A model generated the notes under the pieces. That model was not told the origin of the DNA. It searched no databases and was given only the letters and a program-made list of their open reading frames with translations. DNA of 64,000 nucleotides. Source: Lichenifustis flavocetrariae. GTDB taxonomy: Bacteria; Pseudomonadota; Alphaproteobacteria; Rhizobiales; Beijerinckiaceae. Positions 26,360 through 36,474 of this stretch are shown in pieces. Position 1 is the first letter of the stretch. Each line of letters begins with the position of its first letter. A program made the translations under genes and the position numbers. The stretch lies in assembly GCF_026130545.1 (NCBI RefSeq), contig NZ_JAMOIM010000011.1, positions 62,001 to 126,000 of the forward strand, read 5' to 3'.

Positions 26360-29300
26360 CTATCGCGCCGCATTATCGGGAAGAAGGTCCTTTCGCCCCG
26401 GTGTCGGCGCGCTACCCTCCTGGGTGGCCTCGCTGATGGCTCCAAAAATCTCACGCAGAAAGCCTGGCGCGAGGGCCGAGAGCGGGTCGACGGTAAGATT
26501 GGGCGAAGCAATCGAACCCGTGAGCCTGTAATTGATCCCAAATAGGCCCTCATGCGAGCCGCCGCCCAAAATTGGGCCGAGAACAGGAATCTGGGAGAAC
26601 AGGTTGTTCACACCATAAGCCGGCACGTAGGTGCCGTTGAGCTGAATGCGATCGCCGCCGAGGTCGATCCATCCCCGGACGGTCGCGCCCATCTGAGGGC
26701 CGAACATCCCGCCATCCCGGATATTCATCCGTGACCCCGCCTTGTTGAAGATCACGTATAGTTTGGTGAAGCCGAGATTCGACGTGTCGATCTGCACGCT
26801 TCCTGACTTTTCCTGCGAGATCCCCTCTTCGGTCAAACGTTTCATGGCCGGATCTTCGCGCAGCGCGAAATTATGGATCGTCGCATATCCGTCGAACTTC
26901 GTTTCGGACATGTGGATCGTCGCATCCAACTGGCCGCCGCTGACCTTCTTGTAGAGATCGAGGAAAGCCAACGTCGCGCCTGCGTCGGCAGAAGATGCGT
27001 CGAGCACGAGGTCTCGGCCTTGCTGACTGGATTTGACCTCGAATGATGACCGACCGAATTTCCCGGTAAGCTGAACCTTACGGATCTGAGCGTCCCGTTT
27101 GACCATGCGAAGGTCAACGGCTGTCAGGACCTGGCTGTTCTGACCCGTCAAGACCGATGAGTGCATCTCGACCTCGATGTTTTTCGAACCCGATTCGGAG
27201 GGCGAACTATCCGAGCCTGTCAGGTTCTTCAGAAAAGGCCGCGCATCGATATTGGTGCCGCGGATGACGAGCTTTAAGCCATCCGGCCCCTGGGTAACGT
27301 CGGCCTTCATGTCGTCGCTGGGCGACAACTTGATTTGACTGAGCCGGGCCGACTGAAACCCGCCGTCGGAGTCGAGCACGGCAGCTCCGCGCAGCGTGAA
27401 CGTTCCCATGTCGCAGGTTACGTTATCGAGAGCGACGCCATTTGCTGTCTGCGTGATCGTAAGCGTGAGACGGCCCGGTTTTCCGGCCGGTTTCAGCAGT
27501 CCGGGTATGAGGTTGTTCACAGCCGCGCGGCTCAAATCCACATCGACGGTGGCTGGCTTGTGGTCCCCGTCGCCGAGGCCAACGGACACCTTCGCGGTGA
27601 TGGATCCGGTCAACTGCTTGCCGAAGTTCAATCCCGCCTTCACGCGGGCGGCATCGTCCATGACCAGCACCGCATTCGCCTCGCCGGGCCCCGCGCCTGC
27701 CGGTTTTTTCACGTCGAGCGTGGTCGGCGCGCCGAACAAGCGTGCGTCGCCCTTCAATCGCAGGCCGGTCTTGTCGAGGGCGAGCCCGATCTGTCCGTCG
27801 GTGAGGCCTTGCTTGCCGACGAGCTTATCGATCGCCAGGGCACTAATTTGCGCATTCGCGCCGATCTTGACGTCCTTGGACGTCGCACCGCGCCCGATTT
27901 TTAAATCAACGGAGAGATCGCCTTCGATCTGGCCGCGTGCGTTTCCGATATCGGAGGGAAGGTTTGCGTAGGGTTTTAGGGCGTCGCGCGACAGCAAATC
28001 CGTCAGAGTGTCGATGGCACCGGCAACATGAGCCGTGATCGTCGCGGCTGCCGGCTTCGGGTCGGTGCTCGGGACAACGAGGCCGCCACTCGCGACTGCG
28101 AGTTGGTGGCCCGGCGTGACCTCGATCGTCGCGGTATCCACCGCGAACGAGGATGTGTCGCCCGTCACGACCCCATGCCCAATGACCTTACGCAACGGGG
28201 GAACGCCATCCATGAAGGCCAGTGACACGTCGGAGACGGCATAATCCAAGCGCAGATGGCTGTCGGCAATCGAACGCTGAAGGCGCATCTTGGCCAGGTC
28301 CGCATCGTCAAGCGCGAATGAAACGGAGCCCCGCTCCACCATGCCACCCTGCAGATTGACCAGGAGCCAGGCCCGAACCTCGGCGGCGAGTGGGGTCGGC
28401 CAAATACGTAGGAGCGCCGGCGCGGGCATCCGGCCCGCATTCGCACTGCCCTTGATCGAAAGGCCAGACGCGGAACTGCGCAGGGCGACTTGCAGGCTGA
28501 GGTCCACCTGGGGCCCGGTGATGTGAAAGGCATCGACGGTCACGCTGCCGTCGGTGGGAGCGACGTGCGCCGAAAAAACGATGTTCTCTAGCGCTATTGG
28601 CTTTTCACCCGGCCGCTCCTGGCCAAAGACGCCTTTGCCCGAAAGCGATAGGGCCCACGGTTGTCGCTCACCTGACGGCGGCGTGACCCGACCCGAGACT
28701 TGATAATTGGACGTATCTGCTTTCAGGGTCACGGCATCGACCAAGATGGCCTGTGCGCCGGGATCGAAGTGAAACGAACCCTCCAGAGAATTCACGAGAT
28801 AGGGTTCATGGTCGGGATCGTGAATGCGGACAAAACCACTGCCCGCCCCAACGTGTCCGCGCGCTACCACGAGCGCTCCTGAGGGATCGAGTCCCAAGGT
28901 CACATTGGCCGAGAATGGCAGATCCGTATCGACACCTATGTCCCGGAACGCCGGAATGGCTCGGAGGTCGTCGAGTGTGATCCCGTTCGCGTCGGCCGAG
29001 AGAGTGCGCCGGCCATCCTCCTGATGCGAGCCCCATGCCTGCACAGACCAGCGACCCGCATCGCCGTCTGCCGCGAGCGACATTCGCGACGCTCGATCCG
29101 AGAGCTTTTGATAATCGAGATCAAGGTTGCGAAACGAGGTGATCGTGTCGTGCGTGCGGTCGTCGAGGATCAGGGTCCCCTGCCCGACCCCGAAACGATC
29201 GAGCCCACCGGTGCCATGCACGGCATCGCTGAACTGATCGATCACTCCGGCCAGCGCTGACGCAAACCTTGTGGCAGGGGTCGCCTCGGGCGGCGGCGTC

Positions 29301-29968
29301 TCGGCGCCCGAACCATTGGTCCGCGGCGGGGTCGCGGCCGAAGGCGCGGCCGTCGTCATGGCAATCGCCTCGCTGACCCGAAGCGGTGCCGTGTCCTCGC
29401 TGCCAGCCGAAAGCGCGGTCGACCCATCGGGCAGGATCGAAAGTTTCAGCACGACATTCTGCACATCGAGACGCGTCGGTACGATGGATCCGGTGAGGAG
29501 ACTGACCGGGTCGACGGAAATCACGGCCCGTGGGGCGCGAAAGATCGGCCGGCCCGCCTCGTCACGCACCAACATCTGCTTCAATGCGATGGCCGGGCGT
29601 CCGTCGACGGCTTCGACATCAACACCCTCGATGCCCACATGAAAGCCGGGACGAAGATGAGCCGAGAGCGCATCCAAAACAGGCGCATCGAGGGCCGCAA
29701 CAGTGATCGGGCCATGCGCCAACCGCAGCGAAAGCAGGCCAAACGCCGCTGCTACAAACAGCAGCACCGTGATTGCGAAGGTCACGACAGCGAGACACAG
29801 CCGCCGCGTTCGGCGGATTACGCTCGGGGTCGCCCCCCACGCCCCTCGACGAAGCCGAAACCCACGTTCCTGGAGCGTAAGATCGTCAGTGTGATCAACC
29901 AAATGCCTCTTGACCCGCCCTGTCTTCAAGGTGGTTAAAAATCCGCGAACCATGGTGGCCGCGAACAA
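26360..29968 (-). CDS. AsmA/YhdP-like large periplasmic protein (DUF3971 type)
   Basis: A 1202-residue protein with an N-terminal cytoplasmic region, one transmembrane span (about residues 57-80: CLAVVTFAITVLLFVAAAFG) and a very long beta-rich periplasmic part. The repetitive beta pattern with AsmA-type C-terminal region (GWIDLGGDRIQLNGTYVPAYGVNN, then LTGSIASPNLTVDPLSALAPGFLREIFG) fits the YhdP/TamB/AsmA-like bridge proteins that are thought to move phospholipids to the outer membrane. The stop faces sufT. The start may be 29968 or the ATG at 29953. The specific paralogue cannot be named. Confidence 0.85.
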   Translation of the reverse strand: MFAATMVRGFLTTLKTGRVKRHLVDHTDDLTLQERGFRLRRGAWGATPSVIRRTRRLCLAVVTFAITVLLFVAAAFGLLSLRLAHGPITVAALDAPVLDALSAHLRPGFHVGIEGVDVEAVDGRPAIALKQMLVRDEAGRPIFRAPRAVISVDPVSLLTGSIVPTRLDVQNVVLKLSILPDGSTALSAGSEDTAPLRVSEAIAMTTAAPSAATPPRTNGSGAETPPPEATPATRFASALAGVIDQFSDAVHGTGGLDRFGVGQGTLILDDRTHDTITSFRNLDLDYQKLSDRASRMSLAADGDAGRWSVQAWGSHQEDGRRTLSADANGITLDDLRAIPAFRDIGVDTDLPFSANVTLGLDPSGALVVARGHVGAGSGFVRIHDPDHEPYLVNSLEGSFHFDPGAQAILVDAVTLKADTSNYQVSGRVTPPSGERQPWALSLSGKGVFGQERPGEKPIALENIVFSAHVAPTDGSVTVDAFHITGPQVDLSLQVALRSSASGLSIKGSANAGRMPAPALLRIWPTPLAAEVRAWLLVNLQGGMVERGSVSFALDDADLAKMRLQRSIADSHLRLDYAVSDVSLAFMDGVPPLRKVIGHGVVTGDTSSFAVDTATIEVTPGHQLAVASGGLVVPSTDPKPAAATITAHVAGAIDTLTDLLSRDALKPYANLPSDIGNARGQIEGDLSVDLKIGRGATSKDVKIGANAQISALAIDKLVGKQGLTDGQIGLALDKTGLRLKGDARLFGAPTTLDVKKPAGAGPGEANAVLVMDDAARVKAGLNFGKQLTGSITAKVSVGLGDGDHKPATVDVDLSRAAVNNLIPGLLKPAGKPGRLTLTITQTANGVALDNVTCDMGTFTLRGAAVLDSDGGFQSARLSQIKLSPSDDMKADVTQGPDGLKLVIRGTNIDARPFLKNLTGSDSSPSESGSKNIEVEMHSSVLTGQNSQVLTAVDLRMVKRDAQIRKVQLTGKFGRSSFEVKSSQQGRDLVLDASSADAGATLAFLDLYKKVSGGQLDATIHMSETKFDGYATIHNFALREDPAMKRLTEEGISQEKSGSVQIDTSNLGFTKLYVIFNKAGSRMNIRDGGMFGPQMGATVRGWIDLGGDRIQLNGTYVPAYGVNNLFSQIPVLGPILGGGSHEGLFGINYRLTGSIASPNLTVDPLSALAPGFLREIFGAISEATQEGSAPTPGRKDLLPDNAAR

Positions 29969-30019
29969 CTCAGTTTATGGTCAAGCCATCACGGTTCAAT
30001 AGGACGAAAGGAAGGCCGC

Positions 30020-30493
30020 ATGAGAGCAACGTTGAACATTGGGGATCAGGCTCCACCTTTCGCATTCACAAGTGCTGCAGGTACGCCGCTCACAAACGAA
30101 TCCTGTCTTGGACAGAAACTCGTCCTGTATTTCTATCCCAAGGACGACACGAGTGGCTGCACCAAGGAAGCCATCGAATTCAACCATCTCCGACAGGACT
30201 TCGCGTCGTCTGACACCACCATCATCGGAGTATCACCGGACTCGGCTCTGAGCCACGAGAAGTTCAAGGCCAAACACAAACTCGATCTGGAACTGGGCTC
30301 CGACGAGGCGAAGGCAACCCTCGAGGCCTATGGGGTTTGGGCGGAAAAGAGCATGTATGGTCGCAAGTACATGGGGGTGGAGCGCACCACCGTCCTCATC
30401 GACCGCGGCGGCAAGATCTCCAAAGTATGGCCCAACGTGAAGGTGCCTGGCCACGCTGCCGAGGTTCTCGAGGCCGCGCGCGCGCTTTCCTGA
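30020..30493 (+). CDS. peroxiredoxin, BCP/PrxQ family
   Basis: A 157-residue thiol peroxidase that reduces peroxides. The peroxidatic cysteine is C47 in YPKDDTSGCTKEA, with the supporting Thr and the later Arg in GVERTTVLID. The resolving cysteine found five residues on in two-Cys BCPs is I52 here. The only other cysteine is C29, so the enzyme may work as a one-Cys type or use C29. It is divergent from the AsmA-like gene with only 51 nt between the starts and convergent with the Rrf2 regulator. Confidence 0.93.
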   Translation: MRATLNIGDQAPPFAFTSAAGTPLTNESCLGQKLVLYFYPKDDTSGCTKEAIEFNHLRQDFASSDTTIIGVSPDSALSHEKFKAKHKLDLELGSDEAKATLEAYGVWAEKSMYGRKYMGVERTTVLIDRGGKISKVWPNVKVPGHAAEVLEAARALS

Positions 30494-30501
30494 GACGCAG
30501 G

Positions 30502-30948
30502 TCAGATCTCGTAGGTCAATCCGTCCATTTCGGACGGTTTGCGGCACATGTCTTCGAGCGAGGTATGATCGAGCACCCGGGCCGATACGTCACGAACCTC
30601 GAGCATCATGAGACGCACCGTGCAGGTTCGGATATCGTGACAGTCGGCACAGGGACGATATGACTTGCGGCTCGCGCACCCGATCGGTGCCAGCGGGCCG
30701 TCCAACACCCGAACTGCGGCTCCGACACTTATCAGTGCCGGAGCCCGAGCCAACCGATATCCGCCGCCTTTTCCCTTCTTCGTGCTGACGATTCCCGCCA
30801 CGCGAAGCTCTCCCAGAATCGCATCGAGGAACTTCTTGGGAATGTTGTTGGCGGTTGCGATCTCGACCGACTGCGCTGTACGACCAACGGGAAGTCCTGC
30901 GAGATGCGTGAGCGCCTTGAGCCCGTACTTGCCTTTGTTCGTGAGCAT
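30502..30948 (-). CDS. Rrf2 family transcriptional regulator
   Basis: A 148-residue winged-helix repressor-type protein. The HTH lies in residues 1-65 (LTNKGKYGLKALTHLAGL, IPKKFLDAILGELRVAGIV) with the wing KKGKGGGYRLAR. Four cysteines, C91, C100, C103 and C109, are clustered where Rrf2 proteins such as IscR, NsrR and RsrR hold an Fe-S cluster, although the spacing is not that of IscR. It may sense redox or iron state. Its gene converges on the peroxiredoxin gene and is divergent from the deacetylase. A link to the suf operon 4 kb away is possible but unproven. Confidence 0.9.
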   Translation of the reverse strand: MLTNKGKYGLKALTHLAGLPVGRTAQSVEIATANNIPKKFLDAILGELRVAGIVSTKKGKGGGYRLARAPALISVGAAVRVLDGPLAPIGCASRKSYRPCADCHDIRTCTVRLMMLEVRDVSARVLDHTSLEDMCRKPSEMDGLTYEI

Positions 30949-31069
30949 GTTGATCCGCTTTACCTACCCGTCCATATAACGGCGCGTGGCCCTGGATGCG
31001 AGGGCGCAAAACTACGCCGGCAGATTCGCATGGCGTCCCGAGCCTTTCGGCCAGATCTCAAGAGTGAGT

Positions 31070-31975
31070 ATGACATCTACGTCGCCATTCAGCCGTTATC
31101 CTTTCACACCCATCGCCGGCCGGCCCGGATACGAGTGGCCCAATGGCCAGCGTCTCGCCGTCTACATCGGCCTGAACCTGGAGACCTTTGCGTTCGGTGA
31201 GGGTTTGGGGGCGGAACTGGCACCAGGCGGTCCGCAGCCCGATATCCTGAACTACGCCTGGCGAGACTACGGCAACCGCGTCGGTGTCTGGCGGATGCTT
31301 GATCTGTTCGACGCTCTCGATCTGCCGGTGTCGGTGCTCATTAACAGCCAGATCTACAAGGATTGTCCCGCGATCGCGACGGCGTTTCGGAAGCGGGGTG
31401 ACGAGTTTCTCGGGCACGGCCGAACGAACAGCGAGCGCCAAGGCACGATGCCGGAGCCTGCCGAAGCCGCCCTGATCGGCGAGGCGACCGCGGCGATCGT
31501 GCAGCATGAAGGCCGGCATCCGGGAGGTTGGCTCGGACCGTGGATCTCGGAAAGCCCGCAGACACCCGACCTCCTCGATGAGGCCGGATATGAATTCGTG
31601 CTCGACTGGTGCATGGACGACCAACCGGTATGGATGCAGACCCGGCGGGGACGTATCCTTTCAGTCCCTTATCCGCAGGAACTCAACGACATTCCGGCCA
31701 TCGTCGGGCGCAAGATGAACGGCGACGATTTCGCCGACATGATCGTCGATCAGTTCGACGAGATGCTTGAGCAGAGCGCGGCCGCGCCGCTCGTCATGGG
31801 CATCGCGCTGCATCCGTATATCGTCGGCCAGCCGCACCGGCTACGGCACCTGCGGCGTGCCCTCGCGCATATCTGCCGCTTTCGCGGCGACGTTTTCCTG
31901 ACGCGCGCCGGCACGATCGCGGCACATGTCCGCAGCCTGCCGGATGGCATCGTGCCCGGAGTCAGCCGCGCTTGA
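31070..31975 (+). CDS. polysaccharide deacetylase family protein
   Basis: A 301-residue NodB-fold hydrolase from the ATG at 31070 (MTSTSPFSRYPF); a longer frame from 30986 overlaps the promoter region of the Rrf2 gene. It belongs to the PuuE/allantoinase-like branch: VYIGLNLETFAFG replaces the usual TFDDG-type start, and LGHGRTNSERQG and ALHPYIVGQPHRL correspond to the later catalytic blocks. There is no signal peptide, so it acts in the cytoplasm, more in keeping with an amide or ureide substrate than a wall polymer. It overlaps the MFS gene end-to-end by 14 nt. Confidence 0.86.
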   Translation: MTSTSPFSRYPFTPIAGRPGYEWPNGQRLAVYIGLNLETFAFGEGLGAELAPGGPQPDILNYAWRDYGNRVGVWRMLDLFDALDLPVSVLINSQIYKDCPAIATAFRKRGDEFLGHGRTNSERQGTMPEPAEAALIGEATAAIVQHEGRHPGGWLGPWISESPQTPDLLDEAGYEFVLDWCMDDQPVWMQTRRGRILSVPYPQELNDIPAIVGRKMNGDDFADMIVDQFDEMLEQSAAAPLVMGIALHPYIVGQPHRLRHLRRALAHICRFRGDVFLTRAGTIAAHVRSLPDGIVPGVSRA

Positions 31976-33176
31976 ACTCGGTGGTGAAGAGAAGAAGCGC
32001 CAGAAGAGGCGGCACGATCCCAAGCCACGACGCCAGCGTCCAGCCGCCCTGCGCATAAGCCCAGGCGCCAAGACCAGATCCGAGGGCGCCGCCGATGAAG
32101 AACATCGACATGAAGAGGCCGTTCAGCCGGGCCCTCAGGTGAGGCCCGAGAGAAAAGATCGTGCGCTGGCTGACCACGAGCGCAGCCGACACCCCGAAGT
32201 CCAGCAGAACGGCGGCGGCAAGCAGGAACCCGAGTGCCGTCTTTGAGCCCGGCTGGCCGAAGTGGGAGAGCGGGAAGGCAATCGCCACCGCCACAATTCC
32301 CAACCCGGTCGCGAAACGCCCCAGGTTCCGGTCGGCGAGCGTGCCCGCTACCGGCGCCGCGACCGCACCGGCCACACCTGCCAGTCCGAACCAGGCAATG
32401 CCGGCCTGAGTGAATCCGAAAGTCGGCCCGGCCAAGAACAAGGGCGTGGTCGTCCAGAATAGGCTGAACGCGCCATAGAGCAGAAATTGATAGGCGGCCC
32501 GCTGTCGGAGCACCGGGGTTGTCAGGGCAAGCCGCAACATAGATTGCAGCAGAGTGACATAACTCAAGCCAGGCGGCGGCTGGCGACGCGGCAGGGCGCG
32601 CGCCAGCACCAAGGCGAGACCGAGCGTGGATGCCGTGGAAAGCGCAAACACCGTCTTCCAAGAGGCCAGATACGTAATGAAGCTCGCGACCGGTCGAGAG
32701 AGCATGATGCCGAGCATCAGGCCGCTCGTAACGGTGCCGACCACGCGACCTCGTGTCTCCTCCGGGGCGAGATGAGCCGAAAAAGGGATCAACACTTGGA
32801 CCACGACCGAGCATAAGCCGACCGAAAGCATCGCGATCAGAAACGGTATGGGCCGGGTCGCCAGGGTCGCGGCAAGAAGCGCGACCGCACAGAGGCCCAG
32901 AACCAAGGCGATGAGCCGGCGGTTTTCAACAAGGTCGCCAAGCGGAACGATGAACAACAGGCCGAGCACATAGCCGATCTGAGTCATCGTGACGATCAGT
33001 CCGGCTGCCGCGGTCGACAGGCCGAGTGAAGCGCTGATGGGCCCGACAAGGGGCTGGGCGTAGTAGATGTTGGCAACCGCGATGCCGCATGCGGTTGCGA
33101 GAAGAAGGACAAGACCCGTCGATAGGGAAGGGACAGACCGCGAAGGTTGCTTGGATTCACTCAACGAGATCGTCAT
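31962..33176 (-). CDS. MFS transporter
   Basis: A 404-residue major facilitator with 12 predicted transmembrane helices. The first helix region ATACGIAVANIYYAQPLVGPI and the loop after TM2 (PLGDLVENRRLI) are typical of a group of DHA1-like exporters found in alpha- and betaproteobacteria. The convergent deacetylase overlaps its 3' end by 14 nt. The substrate cannot be predicted. Downstream of smoK but separated from it by 198 nt holding two hairpins, it is probably a separate transcript. Confidence 0.9.
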   Translation of the reverse strand: MTISLSESKQPSRSVPSLSTGLVLLLATACGIAVANIYYAQPLVGPISASLGLSTAAAGLIVTMTQIGYVLGLLFIVPLGDLVENRRLIALVLGLCAVALLAATLATRPIPFLIAMLSVGLCSVVVQVLIPFSAHLAPEETRGRVVGTVTSGLMLGIMLSRPVASFITYLASWKTVFALSTASTLGLALVLARALPRRQPPPGLSYVTLLQSMLRLALTTPVLRQRAAYQFLLYGAFSLFWTTTPLFLAGPTFGFTQAGIAWFGLAGVAGAVAAPVAGTLADRNLGRFATGLGIVAVAIAFPLSHFGQPGSKTALGFLLAAAVLLDFGVSAALVVSQRTIFSLGPHLRARLNGLFMSMFFIGGALGSGLGAWAYAQGGWTLASWLGIVPPLLALLLFTTEFKRG

Positions 33177-33304
33177 AGGAGACCAGTCGGCAGGATCCGC
33201 AGACGACGTGACTGCAGGAGAGCACGACCGGCTTGTCGATCTGCTCCGTTAACCTATCGGCTGGTCTTTACAGAAGTGCGCCGTGCATTGCACGCCCTCG
33301 GTAC

Positions 33305-33364
33305 GCCCAGCAGGCGGAGGCTGGGCTGCCATGCACCGGCGTAACCCCGGCGCTTCCGCGCCAG
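33305..33364 (-). terminator. two hairpins after the smo operon
   Basis: Reading on the minus strand after the smoK stop, a 7-bp stem (33347-33353 with 33358-33364, one G-U pair) closes a GGAA tetraloop. Next comes a second perfect 7-bp stem GCCCAGC/GCTGGGC (33305-33311 with 33320-33326). No long U run follows, so this is a structural candidate only, but its place between smoK and the unrelated MFS gene fits a transcription end. Confidence 0.5.
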
Positions 33365-33374
33365 GACCTCTCGA

Positions 33375-34490
33375 TCAGTGAACCTTGGTTGCCGAGTAGT
33401 CGTGTTTAACCTTCGGCGTCATGGCAAGGCCGTCCTTGTCGAACAGGTTCGACTCGCTCGTCGAAACGGCCAGCCGCACATTCGTGCCGACCGGCACGTT
33501 GAGACCGCCACCACCCTTGACGGTCACCAGCGTTCCATCGCCGACATCCACATAGACAAGGGTTTCGCCCCCGAGCTGCTCCACCACCGCGACCTTGCCA
33601 CCCATGGGGCCGCTTTCCGCAACCACGAAATTCTCAGGCCGCACGCCAAGGGTAGCTGACGACCCAGGCGTCGCCCGCGCTGCCTCGACCGGCACGGACA
33701 CGGTTCCGCCGCCAGGTAGAGTCACTGCGACACCCGTTGCGTCGGCGCCTTTCACGGTCACAGGAGTCAAATTCATTTTGGGTGAGCCGATAAAGCCGGC
33801 CACGAATGTGTTCGCGGGATAATGGTAGAGTTCAAGCGGCGTACCGACCTGCTCGATCTTGCCGGCGCGCAGGACCACGATCCGGTCAGCCATCGTCATG
33901 GCTTCGATCTGGTCGTGCGTCACGTAGATCATCGTCGCATCGAGTTCATTGTGGAGACGCGCGATTTCAATGCGCATCTGAACGCGGAGCGAGGCATCGA
34001 GGTTGGACAGGGGCTCGTCGAACAGGAAGACCTTGGGCTGGCGCACGATGGCCCGGCCGATCGCCACGCGCTGACGTTGACCGCCCGAGAGTTGGCCGGG
34101 CCTCCGGTCGAGCAACTTTTCAAGCTGTAAGATACGGGCGGCTTCCGCCACTTTCGCGTCACGCTCGGTCTTCGGCACGCCCGCGAGTTTGAGCGCGAAG
34201 GCCATGTTGTTGGCCACCGTCATATGGGGATAGAGCGCGTAGGATTGGAACACCATGGCAAGCCCGCGCTGGTCGGGCGGAACGTCGTTCGCGACGGAGC
34301 CATCGATCTTCAATTCACCGCCGGTGATCTCTTCGAGGCCCGCGATCATGCGCAGAAGCGTGGACTTACCGCAGCCCGACGGGCCGACGAAAACCACAAA
34401 TTCGCGGTCCTTGATGGCGAGATCCACGCCTTGGATCACGTGGACGTCGCCATAATGTTTTTGGACATTGCTAAGGGAGACGGTGGCCAT
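33375..34490 (-). CDS. smoK: ABC transporter ATP-binding protein, polyol uptake (SmoK/MalK type)
   Basis: ATPase of a CUT1-family sugar importer, 371 residues. Walker [13 protein letters not shown], signature [15 protein letters not shown], Walker [13 protein letters not shown] and the switch His in [15 protein letters not shown] are all present, followed by a C-terminal OB-type (TOBE) regulatory domain (about residues 240-355). It is the last gene of the minus-strand set regulator-smoE-smoF-smoG-smoK, the order known for sorbitol/mannitol transporters. The gene name rests on this order and on family resemblance. Confidence 0.9.
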   Translation of the reverse strand: MATVSLSNVQKHYGDVHVIQGVDLAIKDREFVVFVGPSGCGKSTLLRMIAGLEEITGGELKIDGSVANDVPPDQRGLAMVFQSYALYPHMTVANNMAFALKLAGVPKTERDAKVAEAARILQLEKLLDRRPGQLSGGQRQRVAIGRAIVRQPKVFLFDEPLSNLDASLRVQMRIEIARLHNELDATMIYVTHDQIEAMTMADRIVVLRAGKIEQVGTPLELYHYPANTFVAGFIGSPKMNLTPVTVKGADATGVAVTLPGGGTVSVPVEAARATPGSSATLGVRPENFVVAESGPMGGKVAVVEQLGGETLVYVDVGDGTLVTVKGGGGLNVPVGTNVRLAVSTSESNLFDKDGLAMTPKVKHDYSATKVH

Positions 34491-34503
34491 GAAAGGGTGT
34501 TTC

Positions 34504-35325
34504 CTACTTGACGGCGCCGAAGGTCAGGCCTCGGACCAATTGTTTTTGTGTCAGCCAGCCGAACACCAAAATCGGCGCGATGGCAAGAAGCGAAGCGGCT
34601 GAGAGTTTCGCCCAGAACAGGCCCTCCGGACTTGAGAAGGAGGCGATGAAAGCTGTGAGCGGTGCAGCCTTCGAGGCCGTAAGATTGATGCTCCAGAAGG
34701 CCTCATTCCAGCAGATGATGATCGAGAGCAGCGCGGTCGACATGATCCCGGGAAGGGACAGCGGCAGAAGCAACTCCAGCAACTGTTGTCGTGGAGTTGC
34801 ACCATCCATACGCGCCGCTTCGAGAATCTCCTTCGGGACTTCGCGGAAGAAGGAATACAGCATCCAGACGACGATCGGCAGGTTCATCAGCGTGTAGACG
34901 ATGATCATACCGGCCCAGGTGTCGAGCAAATGGGTCTGGATGGCGAGTATATAGATCGGAACCAACACGCCGACGGCGGGCATCATCTTGGTGGAGAGCA
35001 TCCACATCAAAATGTCCTTGGTCTTCCGTGTCGGGAAGAACGCCATGGCATAGGCGGCTGGCGCCGCCAGGAGCAGGCACACGAGGGTCGCACCAACCGA
35101 TTCGACAATCGAATTCGTGAAGAATTTCAGATAGTCGGCACGCTGGTTAATTTCGGCGTAATTCTCAAGCGTCGGCCGAAACAGGATCTTTGGCGGGGTC
35201 GCGACCGCATCGAGTTCGGTCTTCACGGAGGCGAGGGCCATCCAAAGAACCGGGAAGAACACGATGAAGGCGACGCCCCAGCCGAGCAGGGTCATCAGGG
35301 CTTTGTCGCGAGGCTTGGTTTTCAT
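34504..35325 (-). CDS. smoG: carbohydrate ABC transporter permease (SmoG-like)
   Basis: Inner-membrane permease of the MalG type, 273 residues with six predicted transmembrane helices. The EAA loop [29 protein letters not shown] lies near residues 165-195. It ends 13 nt before smoK and begins 9 nt after smoF. It works with the partner permease, the ATPase and the binding protein of the same operon to import a hexitol such as sorbitol or mannitol (inferred from operon type). Confidence 0.9.
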   Translation of the reverse strand: MKTKPRDKALMTLLGWGVAFIVFFPVLWMALASVKTELDAVATPPKILFRPTLENYAEINQRADYLKFFTNSIVESVGATLVCLLLAAPAAYAMAFFPTRKTKDILMWMLSTKMMPAVGVLVPIYILAIQTHLLDTWAGMIIVYTLMNLPIVVWMLYSFFREVPKEILEAARMDGATPRQQLLELLLPLSLPGIMSTALLSIIICWNEAFWSINLTASKAAPLTAFIASFSSPEGLFWAKLSAASLLAIAPILVFGWLTQKQLVRGLTFGAVK

Positions 35326-35334
35326 GACAGGGCC

Positions 35335-36252
35335 TCAGTCGAGATTTCGCGCGACGGTGCGCACCAGGAAGAAAGCCACGATGTTCGCCAAGACGACCGC
35401 GACGATACCCCCGGCCGAGCCACCGCCGACATCCGAGTTCAAAATCGCGGTCTTGTAGATCAGGAATGGCAGATTGGTCGACGCATCGCCCGGGCCGCCC
35501 GATGTGGTGACGTAGATCTCGGCGAAGATACCGAGCAGGAAGATCGTCTCGATCATCACGACAACGGTGATAGGACGGGCCAGATGCGGCACGATGATGT
35601 GGCGGAAGCGCGCCACGGCCTTGGCGCCGTCCATGCGAGCCGCCTCCATCTGTTCGCGGTCGAGCGACTGCATGGCGGTCAACAAGATCAGGGTCGCGAA
35701 GGGGACCCACTGCCATGCCACGATGATTCCGACCGAGAACAAGGGCATTGTCGTGAACCAGTCGATCACGCCAAGGCCGAGGGAACTGGTGATATAGGCG
35801 AAGAGACCATTCACCGGATGCATCAGCAGGTTTTTCCACACCAGGGCCGCCACCGTCGGCATTACGAAGAAGGGCGCGATGACGAACAGGCGTGCTGCGC
35901 CCTGCCCCCAGAACTCCTGATCGAACAGAACGGCGAAGAGCGTGCCGAACACGACCGTCGAGATCAGCACGCCGCCGACCAGTACAACGGTATTCATCAC
36001 CGAGGTCAGGAAAGACGGGTCTGTGAGAAGATAGGTGTAATTGTCGATCCCGGCCCAGCCGGTCACTGTCGGATCGACCAGATTATAGTTCCGCAGCGAG
36101 TAATAAAGCGTCAGGACAAGCGGCACGATCATCCAGATCAGCAGGACGAAAATGCTGGGCCAGAGAAGCGGCCGTGTGTCCGTCGCGCGGCTCTGTGCCC
36201 GCCGAAACGAGAAACCGGCCGCCTTCGGAGAGGGAATGGTGGACGTTGTCAT
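35335..36252 (-). CDS. smoF: sugar ABC transporter permease (SmoF-like)
   Basis: Inner-membrane permease of the MalF type, 305 residues from the ATG at 36252 (MTTSTIPSPKAAG). An upstream frame to 36297 adds a non-homologous Arg-rich start. Six helices are predicted and the EAA loop is [26 protein letters not shown]. About 250 nt separate it from the binding-protein gene, including a hairpin, which is common where the binding protein is made in excess over the membrane parts. Confidence 0.89.
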   Translation of the reverse strand: MTTSTIPSPKAAGFSFRRAQSRATDTRPLLWPSIFVLLIWMIVPLVLTLYYSLRNYNLVDPTVTGWAGIDNYTYLLTDPSFLTSVMNTVVLVGGVLISTVVFGTLFAVLFDQEFWGQGAARLFVIAPFFVMPTVAALVWKNLLMHPVNGLFAYITSSLGLGVIDWFTTMPLFSVGIIVAWQWVPFATLILLTAMQSLDREQMEAARMDGAKAVARFRHIIVPHLARPITVVVMIETIFLLGIFAEIYVTTSGGPGDASTNLPFLIYKTAILNSDVGGGSAGGIVAVVLANIVAFFLVRTVARNLD

Positions 36253-36474
36253 GTCGATCACTCGATCGAAAAGAAACCTCGAACGCCGCGCGAGCAAAGG
36301 GCCCGATACGGCTGGATCGATCGTTCGACGGCCACCACCGTGCCGCGTTCAATCGATCACTGCGGAAGTCTAAGCTCAGCGCGCTCTTGACCAAGGCGCT
36401 TTAGAGTCGATCATTGACCGGGAAGGCCGAGCCACCCCAGATCCCTGATCAAACGAGGCCCGGATCGACCGAGC

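Noticed and set aside
34786-36390. A 534-codon plus-strand frame opposite the smo permeases
   Set aside because: It is antisense to two clear membrane permeases and has a highly charged Asp/His/Arg composition typical of shadow frames.
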